Made by a program: the position numbers and the translations under genes
In this document: piece by piece, positions 1 to 7,935 of the stretch
How the letters are laid out: each line of letters starts with the position of its first letter
Numbering within the stretch: the stretch's first letter is position 1
The notes under the pieces: generated by a model
What the model was told of the DNA's origin: nothing
Database searches by the model: none
What the model saw: only the letters and a program-made list of their open reading frames with translations
Assembly: GCA_030148335.1 (NCBI GenBank)
Contig: JASBTQ010000032.1
Coordinates: 202,173 to 266,172 of the forward strand
Direction of reading: 5' to 3'
DNA: 64,000 bases
Source: Allomuricauda sp.
GTDB lineage: Bacteria; Bacteroidota; Bacteroidia; Flavobacteriales; Flavobacteriaceae

Positions 1-1
1 C

Positions 2-1270
2 AATACTGGAAACCAGTGGGATACATATTATGAAAACGTCATAAAACATACCAGTGACGTTATTTTTCAGCTGAGCACTCAAGAATCGGACCGTACCAAT
101 TTATTGCAGATGGCCCGTATCTTGGAAGCTTATGCTTTTATGGTGTTGACCGATGAATATGGGGAAATTCCCTACTTTGAGGCAGGTAAGGGCTTGTCGG
201 AGCAGGTGGTTTTGCCCAACTATGACCCTCAGGAACAGATCTATCCGGATCTGATCACGGAATTGACAGAAGCACGGGATGCCCTGAGTGATGCTGCCCC
301 AGCTGAAAACGGGGAGGCCATGTACGCAGGAAATCTGGATCAGTGGAGAAAATTGGCCAACTCCCTCTTGGTCAGGATCGGGATGCGACTTTCCAATGTA
401 GATGCCTCCTTGGCAGAACAGACCGTTCAAAGTGGTTTTGATGGAGGGGTGATGGAGTCTAATGACGATAATTTTGTGGTGCGCCATGATACCAATTTCA
501 CCAACCCATACAGCTTTACCTTTAATGGAACAGAAGCCAATAACTTTTATTTGACGGACGTGTTTGTAGACTACCTGTATGGAAGCAATGACCCACGGTT
601 GGCCTCATTGGCCATCAGATATGTGGGTGCCGCATCAGGACCGGACCAAGTGGTGGACATCGCCTCAAAGGACCCCGATGATCAGATAGGGATGCCCATG
701 GGGTATGACAACAGTACCATTGGCACTGTGGTGGCCAATGAAGGACTCGCCAGTTTCTACGACTTTTCCCAGTTGGATCGGTTCACATATGGTGCCCAAT
801 CCTCACCCATGTTCCTCTGTACCTATGCACAGACCCAATTATTGTTGGCAGAAGCAGCGGTCAATGGTTGGGTATCGGGTGATGCGGCCGAATATTACGA
901 GAATGGAATACGCGGACATATGGAGCAGGTGGCTGCCTATGGGGAAAGTGTGGCCATTGCCGGGACGGATATTGATACTTATATAGCCGCCAATCCATTG
1001 GATATGGGCAATGCTATTGAGGAAATCAACACACAATATTGGGTGGCTTCCTTTTTGAACGGACCAGAGCTGTTCGCCAATTTTAGAAGGTCTGGCTATC
1101 CAGATCTGACACCCAATCCCTATCCCGCCCAGGATATCACCGGTGATTTCATAAATAGGTTGACCTATCCCCCTGACGAAATAGCAGTAAATCAGGAAAA
1201 CCTTCAAGAGGCGGTTTCCAGAATGGGCCCCGACAATTTGGATACGAAGGTTTGGTGGGATGTAGATTAA
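2..1270 (+). CDS. SusD/RagB-like nutrient-binding lipoprotein, 5' end cut off by the window
   Basis: The reading frame is open to the left edge, so the lipoprotein signal and N-terminal part are missing; about 422 residues remain. The visible start (WDTYYENVIKHTSDVIF) and the alternating TPR-like helices with the stretch LAEAAVNGW and a C-terminal FxNFRRSGYPDL segment are typical of the SusD-like family that sits on the outer membrane next to a SusC TonB-dependent transporter and binds glycans. The SusC partner would lie to the left, outside the window. It heads the cluster of sugar-acid genes that follows on the same strand, 33 bases ahead of the next gene. The substrate cannot be read from the sequence. 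Confidence 0.88.
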   Translation, partial: NTGNQWDTYYENVIKHTSDVIFQLSTQESDRTNLLQMARILEAYAFMVLTDEYGEIPYFEAGKGLSEQVVLPNYDPQEQIYPDLITELTEARDALSDAAPAENGEAMYAGNLDQWRKLANSLLVRIGMRLSNVDASLAEQTVQSGFDGGVMESNDDNFVVRHDTNFTNPYSFTFNGTEANNFYLTDVFVDYLYGSNDPRLASLAIRYVGAASGPDQVVDIASKDPDDQIGMPMGYDNSTIGTVVANEGLASFYDFSQLDRFTYGAQSSPMFLCTYAQTQLLLAEAAVNGWVSGDAAEYYENGIRGHMEQVAAYGESVAIAGTDIDTYIAANPLDMGNAIEEINTQYWVASFLNGPELFANFRRSGYPDLTPNPYPAQDITGDFINRLTYPPDEIAVNQENLQEAVSRMGPDNLDTKVWWDVD

Positions 1271-1303
1271 TTGATAACCAAGATCATTACATAAAAATAA
1301 AGC

Positions 1304-2803
1304 ATGAAATCAGTATTAAAACAGATCATTGCCAAGAACAAGCAAGAAGAAAAAGACCTTGGGTTGGCCAGGCAGGCAGAAATGGAAAACCCAAAAACTA
1401 CCGACGACAGAAGAAACTTTCTGAAAAAGACGGCCTTGGGTGGCATTGCAATGACCGGAATGATGGGGCTGGGCATAGAGGATACCATAGCACAGACCAC
1501 TTCCAAGGTCAGCCGTATGTCCGCACCTTCGGAACTCAAGATTACCGACATGAGGTATGCCCTTACCAATGTGATGGGAGGCACGGCCATAATCAAGATA
1601 GAGACCAATCAAGGTATTTACGGTCTTGGAGAGGTAAGGGACGCGGCGGACGTGCGTTATGCACTTTTTCTTAAAAGCCGGATTTTGGGCAAAAACCCTT
1701 GCAATGTCGAAAAGATATTCAAGAGCATAAAACAATTCGGAGGACCTGCCAGGCAAGCCGGAGGAGTCTGTGCTGTTGAAATGGCACTTTGGGATATTTG
1801 CGGTAAGGCATACAATGTGCCCGCTTGGCAATTGCTTGGGGGAAGATATAGGGACAAAGTAAGGCTCTATGCAGATACCCCCGAAGCATCCTCTCCTGAA
1901 GAGCAAAAACGACTGATAGATTTCAGGGTAAACGAACAGGGATACACTTGGCTGAAAATGGATGTTTCCATTGGCGAGCTAAGGGGCAAGCCCAATACTG
2001 TGGTCAATGGAAAGTTCTGGGAAAACGATAAAGGAGTTTTGGCCCAATGGGGCGATCGGAGCAATCCGATGTCCTACGCGAACACTATGCACCCCTTTAC
2101 CCAGATACAGATCACCGAAAAAGGACTTGAGGAACTGCAGCGGGTAGTAGAGGACGTTCGGAACATGGTAGGTTATGAAATTCCGATTTCAACCGATCAT
2201 TATGGACATTTTGACCTCAATAACGGGATACGCTTGGCAAAAGCCCTTGACAAATACAGGTTGGCTTGGTTCGAGGACATGGTGCCCTGGCAGTACAATG
2301 AGCAATGGAGGACCATAACCGATACCATTGAGACACCCACGACGACAGGTGAGGATATCCATTTCTTGGAGAACTTTAAGCCTCTCATTCATAACAGGTC
2401 AGTTGATATCATCCACCCAGACTTGGCATCATCAGGCGGTCTTTTGGAAACAAAAAGAATCGGCGACTATGCCGAGGAATATGGTATTGCCATGGCCATG
2501 CACCAAGCTGGCACACCTGTCTCCTTCATGGCCAATGTGCATTGTGCGGCTGCGACCCAAAACTTTTTGGCCCTGGAGCATCATTCAGTGGATGTGCCTT
2601 GGTGGGAAAGCTTGGTAAAAACGGTTGGTGGTTTTAAGATGATCGACAAAGGTTTTGCCACCGTTCCGCTTACCGCACCAGGTTTGGGGATAGAGTTGGA
2701 TGAAGAAGTGGTGAAGGAACATTTGCATCCTTCGGATAAAACATTCTTTAAATCCACTGAGGAATGGAATGAGCTTCGTTCCCATGACAGGAGCTATAGT
2801 TGA
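1304..2803 (+). CDS. Tat-exported mandelate racemase / muconate lactonizing enzyme family dehydratase (enolase superfamily)
   Basis: Enolase-superfamily enzyme, 499 residues, likely removing water from an aldonate sugar acid to give a 2-keto-3-deoxy acid. A twin-arginine signal (RRNFLKK, about residues 36-42, then a hydrophobic GGIAMTGMMG stretch) predicts export of the folded protein. The capping domain begins near KIETNQGIYGLGE. In the barrel I see a Lys on strand 2 (WLKMD, near 217), metal ligands Asp in STDHYG (near 298), Glu in WFED (near 323) and Glu in TGED (near 350), and a catalytic His in MAMHQAG (near 400). The region before the Arg pair is long (35 residues), so translation may start further in. 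It is paralogous to the gene at 5603. The substrate is unknown; rhamnonate, fuconate, galactonate or mannonate are all possible. Confidence 0.85.
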   Translation: MKSVLKQIIAKNKQEEKDLGLARQAEMENPKTTDDRRNFLKKTALGGIAMTGMMGLGIEDTIAQTTSKVSRMSAPSELKITDMRYALTNVMGGTAIIKIETNQGIYGLGEVRDAADVRYALFLKSRILGKNPCNVEKIFKSIKQFGGPARQAGGVCAVEMALWDICGKAYNVPAWQLLGGRYRDKVRLYADTPEASSPEEQKRLIDFRVNEQGYTWLKMDVSIGELRGKPNTVVNGKFWENDKGVLAQWGDRSNPMSYANTMHPFTQIQITEKGLEELQRVVEDVRNMVGYEIPISTDHYGHFDLNNGIRLAKALDKYRLAWFEDMVPWQYNEQWRTITDTIETPTTTGEDIHFLENFKPLIHNRSVDIIHPDLASSGGLLETKRIGDYAEEYGIAMAMHQAGTPVSFMANVHCAAATQNFLALEHHSVDVPWWESLVKTVGGFKMIDKGFATVPLTAPGLGIELDEEVVKEHLHPSDKTFFKSTEEWNELRSHDRSYS

Positions 2804-2897
2804 CAATAGGATAACATTCTTCCAAATAAAGGTGGTGTTCCATTGCGATCGCCCCTTTATTTGGGAGTAAGATTTTGAGTTAGTTTAGTTTGAGTTT

Positions 2898-2935
2898 GAT
2901 AGGAGGACTCCCGTTTTTAACGGGGGTTTCCTATC
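2898..2935 (+). terminator. strong two-part stem-loop between dehydratase and RraA genes
   Basis: An outer stem GATAGGA/TCCTATC closes an inner stem ACTCCCGTT/AACGGGGGT with a TTT loop, separated by a small internal loop. No U-run follows (TCACTTAA), so it could be an attenuator or an mRNA-stabilising hairpin rather than a full intrinsic terminator. It lies between two genes on the same strand. Confidence 0.5.
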
Positions 2936-3002
2936 TCACTTAATCCATTGGAAAATTAGTATGGATCATCCCGTATGTAAGGAAAAATTAAAAAATACAG
3001 AA

Positions 3003-3941
3003 ATGAGAAATTTAAGGATAGTATTGGTGCTAAGTTGTTTTCTTGGGTTTTTTTATGCCAGATCGCAAGGAGTAACGGCCTCACCAGAATATATTAAGGA
3101 ACTGACCTCCAACTGGACCGGTGAGCGTTTTGCCGACGGAAGGCCAAAAGTTTCCGATGCCCTATTGCAAAGAATGAAAAAAATCCAAATAGAGGAAGCT
3201 TGGGGCTTTTTAAGAAGAAAGGGATATAACAATCAATATGAAGGGGAATGGGAAATAATCCATCCAGAAAATGCCATGACCGGTAGGGTGGTAACCGCAC
3301 AATATATGCCCCTTAGACCGGACTATCAACAATTGGTGAAACTTAAAGGAGCACAAGAGAAACGTGACACCATCGGTGGTAGTAACTCATGGCCCATTCA
3401 ACAATTGGTGCCTGGGGATGTTTATGTGGCAGATGGCTACGGAAGAATCATCGATGGCACCCTGATCGGCTCCAATTTAGGGAATGCCATCTATACCAAT
3501 TCCAAAAACGGGGTAATTTTTGACGGTGGCGTAAGGGATGTAGCAGGTCTTTTGGACATTGAGGGATTCAATGGATGGTACAAAGGTGCAGACCCTTCTT
3601 ATTTACAGGAAGAAATGTTGACCAGTATCAACATGCCCATCCGTGTTGGAAGGGCAATCGTATTACCCGGTGATGTGGTTTTGGCGAACCAACATGGAAC
3701 CATTTTCATTCCTTCCCATTTGGCTTCGGAATTGGTGCTTTCCTCTGAAATAGTGGGCCTTCGCGATCTTTTTGGATTTCAAAGGTTACGGGAAAAAAAA
3801 TATACGGCAGGACAGATAGATACCAAATGGACAAAAGAGATCAATGCAGATTTTGAAAATTGGCTAAAGGAATATCCAGATAGCAAGCTGCCCATGACCA
3901 GAAAGGAACTTAATGATTATATGGCATCCAAAAAAGATTAG
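3003..3941 (+). CDS. exported RraA-like protein (class II pyruvate aldolase / oxaloacetate decarboxylase superfamily)
   Basis: About 312 residues from the ATG at 3003; this start gives a clean Sec signal (MRNLRIVLVLSCFLGFFYA), while an ATG at 2961 in frame would add 14 polar residues. The RraA core is clear: GDVYVADGYG, GSNLGNAIYTNSKNGVIFDGGVRDV, with the Arg-Asp pair (near 178-179) that binds substrate and the divalent metal in HMG/CHA aldolases of this superfamily. RraA relatives in metabolism cleave or decarboxylate 2-keto acids, so a role in splitting the keto-deoxy acid made by the neighbouring dehydratase is a sensible inference. It is unusual in carrying a signal peptide and a 90-residue N-terminal extension. 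It shares FxDGRPKVSDALL and the RD motif with the paralogue at 6913. Confidence 0.82.
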   Translation: MRNLRIVLVLSCFLGFFYARSQGVTASPEYIKELTSNWTGERFADGRPKVSDALLQRMKKIQIEEAWGFLRRKGYNNQYEGEWEIIHPENAMTGRVVTAQYMPLRPDYQQLVKLKGAQEKRDTIGGSNSWPIQQLVPGDVYVADGYGRIIDGTLIGSNLGNAIYTNSKNGVIFDGGVRDVAGLLDIEGFNGWYKGADPSYLQEEMLTSINMPIRVGRAIVLPGDVVLANQHGTIFIPSHLASELVLSSEIVGLRDLFGFQRLREKKYTAGQIDTKWTKEINADFENWLKEYPDSKLPMTRKELNDYMASKKD

Positions 3942-3966
3942 ATCCTGTCACCATAAAACCAAACGA

Positions 3967-4440
3967 ATGAAAAATTACCTTTTAAAATATTCCCCTAAAT
4001 TTTTGATGACCACAAAACCCTTTTTTTTGGGGATACTTCTCTGTTTCTCTACAGTTTTAATAGCTCAAAAGAATGATGCCGAAGTCAACAAAATCGATGG
4101 TGCCGTAAGCCAGCTATACAAGGCCATGGTCGATGGGAATAAAGATAGATTGGAAGAATTGACCATGGACGGGCTAACCTATGGCCACTCCAGCGGTAAA
4201 ATAGAGAATAAAACGGAATATGTGGACGGTGTCTTGCATGGTGGATTTCAATTTTCGTCGATAACCCCGGCAGATCAAACCATTTCAATTTCGGGGAAAA
4301 CAGGTATGGTACGCCATATTTTTAAGGGCGAAGGCACCAATAATGGCACATCGGCGACAGTCAAAATAGGTTGCCTATTGGTGTTTCAAAAAGAAGGTGG
4401 GCAATGGAAATTATTGGCAAGACAGGCATATAAACTTTAA
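3967..4440 (+). CDS. exported NTF2-like / DUF4440 protein
   Basis: 157 residues. The ATG at 3967 gives a signal sequence (KPFFLGILLCFSTVLIAQ) after a short basic leader. The mature part (VSQLYKAMVDGNKDRLEELTMDGLTYGHSSGKIENKTEYVD, then an antiparallel sheet ending GGQWKLLARQAYKL) matches the DUF4440/SnoaL-like cone-shaped fold, which contains isomerases, dehydratases and many proteins of unknown function. It lies 25 bases behind the RraA gene and 11 ahead of the symporter, so it is probably cotranscribed. Its job could be isomerisation or binding of a sugar acid; nothing in the sequence decides this. Confidence 0.75.
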   Translation: MKNYLLKYSPKFLMTTKPFFLGILLCFSTVLIAQKNDAEVNKIDGAVSQLYKAMVDGNKDRLEELTMDGLTYGHSSGKIENKTEYVDGVLHGGFQFSSITPADQTISISGKTGMVRHIFKGEGTNNGTSATVKIGCLLVFQKEGGQWKLLARQAYKL

Positions 4441-4451
4441 TTCCTTCTATT

Positions 4452-5558
4452 TTGAAAAATATCACAATATATTCAATAGCACTGGGATTGGCGGCATTGC
4501 TGTTCCTGATAATTATTGGGATGGCCATCATGGGCCATATTGATCAGGCCGGACTATTCACCCTTGGATTTTTTGCTTTGTTGGCCTTCGGGTTCAACGG
4601 GTACGAAAAAATGAAGGGATTGATATTCACCACAATGATCTTCGCAGGGGTAACGGCAGCGCTGTATTACCCTACTTACTTTACCCATATGGGTGATTTT
4701 AAATTCACCGTGCTGATTATTCCCTTGATACAGATCATCATGTTCGGTATGGGAACCACGATGAGCATCAAAGATTTTGCTGCCGTATTCCAATCACCAA
4801 AAGGGGTGATGATCGGAGTTTCGGCACAACTGATCGTAATGCCCCTAATGGGTTATTTTTTGGCACAGATCAGTAACTTTCCACCGGAAATAGCAGCGGG
4901 GATAGTACTCATAGGTTGCTCCCCCAGTGGGGTGGCCTCCAACGTCATGGCTTTTTTGGCCAACGCCAATGTTGCACTTTCGATAACCATTACTTCCATT
5001 GCCACACTTTTGGCACCATTTCTTACGCCTTTGATGATGAAGTTGTTTGCCGGGGAGTTCATCGAAATAGATGTGTTGGCCATGATGTGGAGTATCGTAA
5101 AAATGATCATTATACCTATCGGGGCGGGCTTGCTCTTTAATAAACTATTTGGCAATAGTTCCAAATGGTTGGGTAGGGCAATGCCCTTGATATCCATGTT
5201 GGCCATTGGTCTTATCATCACCATTATCACTGCAGCAGGAAGGAACAGCCTTTTGGAAATTGGTGGCATATTGATGCTCTTGGTATTGGCCCATAATCTT
5301 TTTGGGTATTTACTGGGCTATTGGTATGCCAAGTTCTTTGGGATGTCCGAAAAAGACGCCAGAACCATCGCAATTGAAGTGGGAATGCAAAATGGGGGAT
5401 TGGCATCAGGTATAGCGAACAGCTTGGGCAAAATTGCCACCATGGGGCTGGCACCGGCCGTATTTGGCCCTTTGATGAATATAACAGGCTCTATTTTAGC
5501 TTCTTACTGGCATGGAAAGCCTACTGTGGAAAAGCCGGAAACTGTAATGACCAATTAA
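4452..5558 (+). CDS. bile acid:sodium symporter (BASS) family transporter
   Basis: 368 residues with about ten membrane segments. The BASS signature is visible in the central part (GIVLIGCSPSGVASNVMAFLANANVALSI) and again near the C-terminus (IEVGMQNGGLASGIA), the two crossover regions that bind sodium and substrate. Bacterial and plant members move bile acids, pyruvate, pantoate or other organic acids with sodium. The start is a TTG at 4452, chosen because the next in-frame ATG would remove the first membrane segment. It is flanked by two dehydratase genes, which suggests it imports a sugar acid or the pyruvate-like product made outside the inner membrane. Confidence 0.88.
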   Translation: MKNITIYSIALGLAALLFLIIIGMAIMGHIDQAGLFTLGFFALLAFGFNGYEKMKGLIFTTMIFAGVTAALYYPTYFTHMGDFKFTVLIIPLIQIIMFGMGTTMSIKDFAAVFQSPKGVMIGVSAQLIVMPLMGYFLAQISNFPPEIAAGIVLIGCSPSGVASNVMAFLANANVALSITITSIATLLAPFLTPLMMKLFAGEFIEIDVLAMMWSIVKMIIIPIGAGLLFNKLFGNSSKWLGRAMPLISMLAIGLIITIITAAGRNSLLEIGGILMLLVLAHNLFGYLLGYWYAKFFGMSEKDARTIAIEVGMQNGGLASGIANSLGKIATMGLAPAVFGPLMNITGSILASYWHGKPTVEKPETVMTN

Positions 5559-5602
5559 AAAATCAATAATCCATCATCCATTAAATCAAAAATAAGAAAC
5601 GT

Positions 5603-6886
5603 ATGAAAAATTCAAGAAGATCTTTTATATCCAAATCCATCGTGGCCAGCGCGGGATTGGGAATGGTATCCTCAGTAGCATTTGGTTCGGAATACCAGGA
5701 AGCCATGGATAAAAACCCGAAACTATCCGCACCATCGGACCTGAAAATCACAGACGTTAAATGTGGTTATATTAAACGCGGAAGTAGCTTATTTGTCAAA
5801 ATATATACCAACCAAGGAATTTATGGTTGTGGCGAAGGTGTTGATGCCGTTAACGGCACCTACCATCTTGTCCAAATGTTTGGAAGAAGATTGCGGGGCC
5901 AAAGTCCGTTCAATGTCCACAAGATTTTTGAGGATATGCGAAGGGGAGGGCATTTCGGTGGGGCACAATCCGGAATGTACGTGGCCGTAATCTCCGCCAT
6001 AGAGACTGCCTTGTGGGATTTGTCAGGGAAAGCCCTTGATCTTCCCGTGTATCAGTTGCTTGGGGGAAAATTTCGGGATAAAGTGAGGGTGTACTGTGAT
6101 ACCGCTCTGTACCGTGTCGAGTTTCCTTCCCCAGATGATTTTGCCACCGCAGCCAAGGACGCCATCAGTAATTGGGGCTTCAATGCATTGAAATTCGACT
6201 TGGATTATGCAAGTGACCCTGATAAATATGATCGCTATAATTGGACGGCCAGTCCCGGTGAAATCATAAGAATGTACGATCAGCTTGCTGCAGTGAGGGA
6301 AGCTGTGGGTCCAAAAATAGACCTTTGTGTGGATATGCACGGGCGTTACGATCATGTAACCGCCCAGACCATCGCCAAAAAAGTGGAGGACCTTAACCTG
6401 ACCTGGTTGGAAGAGCCGATTCCGGCAGAAAATTTTGATGCGTTCAAAACCCTTGCGGAAGAAACCAGCACACCCATTTCGGCAGGAGAAAATGTATATC
6501 TGGGCCACGGATTCAAACAATTGTTGGATAATGGGGTGGACATAATCATGCCCGATCTGCAAAAATGTGGCGGACTTGGGGAAGGACAACGCATTGCGAA
6601 CCTCGCCAATCTATACTACGTTCCCTTTTCGCCCCACATGGTGGCTTCTTTCTTGGGGGCCATGGCCTGTGCCCATGTGTGCGTCACAGTGCCCAATTTC
6701 CATTTGATGGAATGGCAATCCTATTTCCACACAGATCCAATGTTCAAGGAAATTGTTACCTACGATGAAGGGGATTGGGTAAAGGACAGTTTTGTGACCG
6801 TTTCCAACAAACCCGGCATTGGAGTGGACATAAACGAAGAGGCCATGAAGAAATATGCACCGGAAGGTGTGCCATTTTTTGAATGA
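5603..6886 (+). CDS. Tat-exported enolase-superfamily dehydratase, galactonate-dehydratase-like
   Basis: 427 residues beginning with a textbook Tat signal (SRRSFISK at residues 4-11, then a hydrophobic stretch). Capping domain KIYTNQGIYGCGEG; barrel with Lys in LKFD (near 196), metal ligands Asp in VDMHGR (near 243), Glu in WLEEP (near 269) and Glu in SAGEN (near 295), and His in PHM (near 343). The string DMHGR...LEEP...AGEN...PDLQKCGGLGEG is the pattern of D-galactonate dehydratase and related acid-sugar dehydratases. Substrate specificity cannot be settled by eye. It is the second dehydratase of the cluster and its stop codon overlaps an ATG (ATGA) that lies in frame with the next gene. 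Confidence 0.87.
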   Translation: MKNSRRSFISKSIVASAGLGMVSSVAFGSEYQEAMDKNPKLSAPSDLKITDVKCGYIKRGSSLFVKIYTNQGIYGCGEGVDAVNGTYHLVQMFGRRLRGQSPFNVHKIFEDMRRGGHFGGAQSGMYVAVISAIETALWDLSGKALDLPVYQLLGGKFRDKVRVYCDTALYRVEFPSPDDFATAAKDAISNWGFNALKFDLDYASDPDKYDRYNWTASPGEIIRMYDQLAAVREAVGPKIDLCVDMHGRYDHVTAQTIAKKVEDLNLTWLEEPIPAENFDAFKTLAEETSTPISAGENVYLGHGFKQLLDNGVDIIMPDLQKCGGLGEGQRIANLANLYYVPFSPHMVASFLGAMACAHVCVTVPNFHLMEWQSYFHTDPMFKEIVTYDEGDWVKDSFVTVSNKPGIGVDINEEAMKKYAPEGVPFFE

Positions 6887-6912
6887 TCAATAACAAATCA
6901 AACCATACTATT

Positions 6913-7848
6913 ATGTCGAGAAAAACATATATGTTGTTAATGGTCCTTGCAAGTCTGACAACCCAAATGATGGCTCAGCAGATCAGCAAGGAAGAACTTA
7001 TTTTTTTGACCCCTGAATGGAAAGGGGAACGTTTTGAAGATGGCAGGCCCAAGGTGTCCGATGCGCTATTGGAGAGGATAAAATCCGTTAGTGTTGAAGA
7101 GGCATGGGCGGTCATGAAAAATGAAGGGTATCGTTATCAAATTGCGGAGGACTGGAAATTGATCAATCCAGATAGTGTCTTGGTCGGGCGTGCGGTCACG
7201 GCAACCTTTATGCCAGGTCGTCCCGATGTTTGGAAAGCTATTGATGACCGTGGAAAGGCCCAGGGAAAACGAGGGCAGAACACCTGGCCCGTGGATATTT
7301 TGGTCAAGGGCGATGTGTATGTGGCCGACCAATTTGGTGCTGATAGGGATGGCCCAACCATTGGGGACAATGTCGGCAACGCCATTTTTGCAAAATCGGG
7401 CAACGGAATTGTTTATGATGGTGCTCTCAGGGATGTTGAAGGACTCATGGAAATAGGAGGTTTTACCTCTTTTTATACGAGTTATGATGCTTCACACCAT
7501 AATCCTCCCGGAGATCTGAATACCATGCTCATCGGTATCAATCAACCAACTAGGATCAGAACCGTCACTGTAATGCCCGGGGATGTGGTTTTGGGCAAAA
7601 TGGGAGTAGTAACCTTTATACCCCCACATTTGGCGGAGAAGGTGGCCACAACTTCCGAAGTTGTCCGTTTACGCGATATGTTCGGACACCAACGTATCAA
7701 GGAAGGCGTCTATACGGCCGGACAAATCGATACGCGATGGGCCGAAGAAATCGAAAAGGATTTTAGCAAATGGCTCAACGAACACATTGACGAACTTCCT
7801 GTTTCCCGAGAGCAAATCCAAGAAATTTTGAAGAAAAGAACTTGGTAA
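6913..7848 (+). CDS. exported RraA-like protein, second copy
   Basis: 311 residues from the ATG at 6913, which opens a good signal peptide (MSRKTYMLLMVLASLTTQMMAQ). An upstream in-frame ATG at 6883 overlaps the stop of the dehydratase gene and would add ten polar residues; translational coupling from it is possible. The core repeats the RraA motifs: KGDVYVADQFG, GDNVGNAIFAKSGNGIVYDGALRDVEGL with the conserved Arg-Asp. It is clearly homologous to the protein at 3003 along its full length, including the N-terminal extension (GERFEDGRPKVSDALLERI). Likely a periplasmic aldolase or decarboxylase acting on 2-keto-3-deoxy acids; the exact reaction is inferred. Confidence 0.82.
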   Translation: MSRKTYMLLMVLASLTTQMMAQQISKEELIFLTPEWKGERFEDGRPKVSDALLERIKSVSVEEAWAVMKNEGYRYQIAEDWKLINPDSVLVGRAVTATFMPGRPDVWKAIDDRGKAQGKRGQNTWPVDILVKGDVYVADQFGADRDGPTIGDNVGNAIFAKSGNGIVYDGALRDVEGLMEIGGFTSFYTSYDASHHNPPGDLNTMLIGINQPTRIRTVTVMPGDVVLGKMGVVTFIPPHLAEKVATTSEVVRLRDMFGHQRIKEGVYTAGQIDTRWAEEIEKDFSKWLNEHIDELPVSREQIQEILKKRTW

Positions 7849-7935
7849 ACTAAAATTACTTTGACAACTACCATTGTTCGGCGGAAAGTAAGAAATACGC
7901 TTCCGCTTGGCAGAATGGACTTTTCATCTATAACA

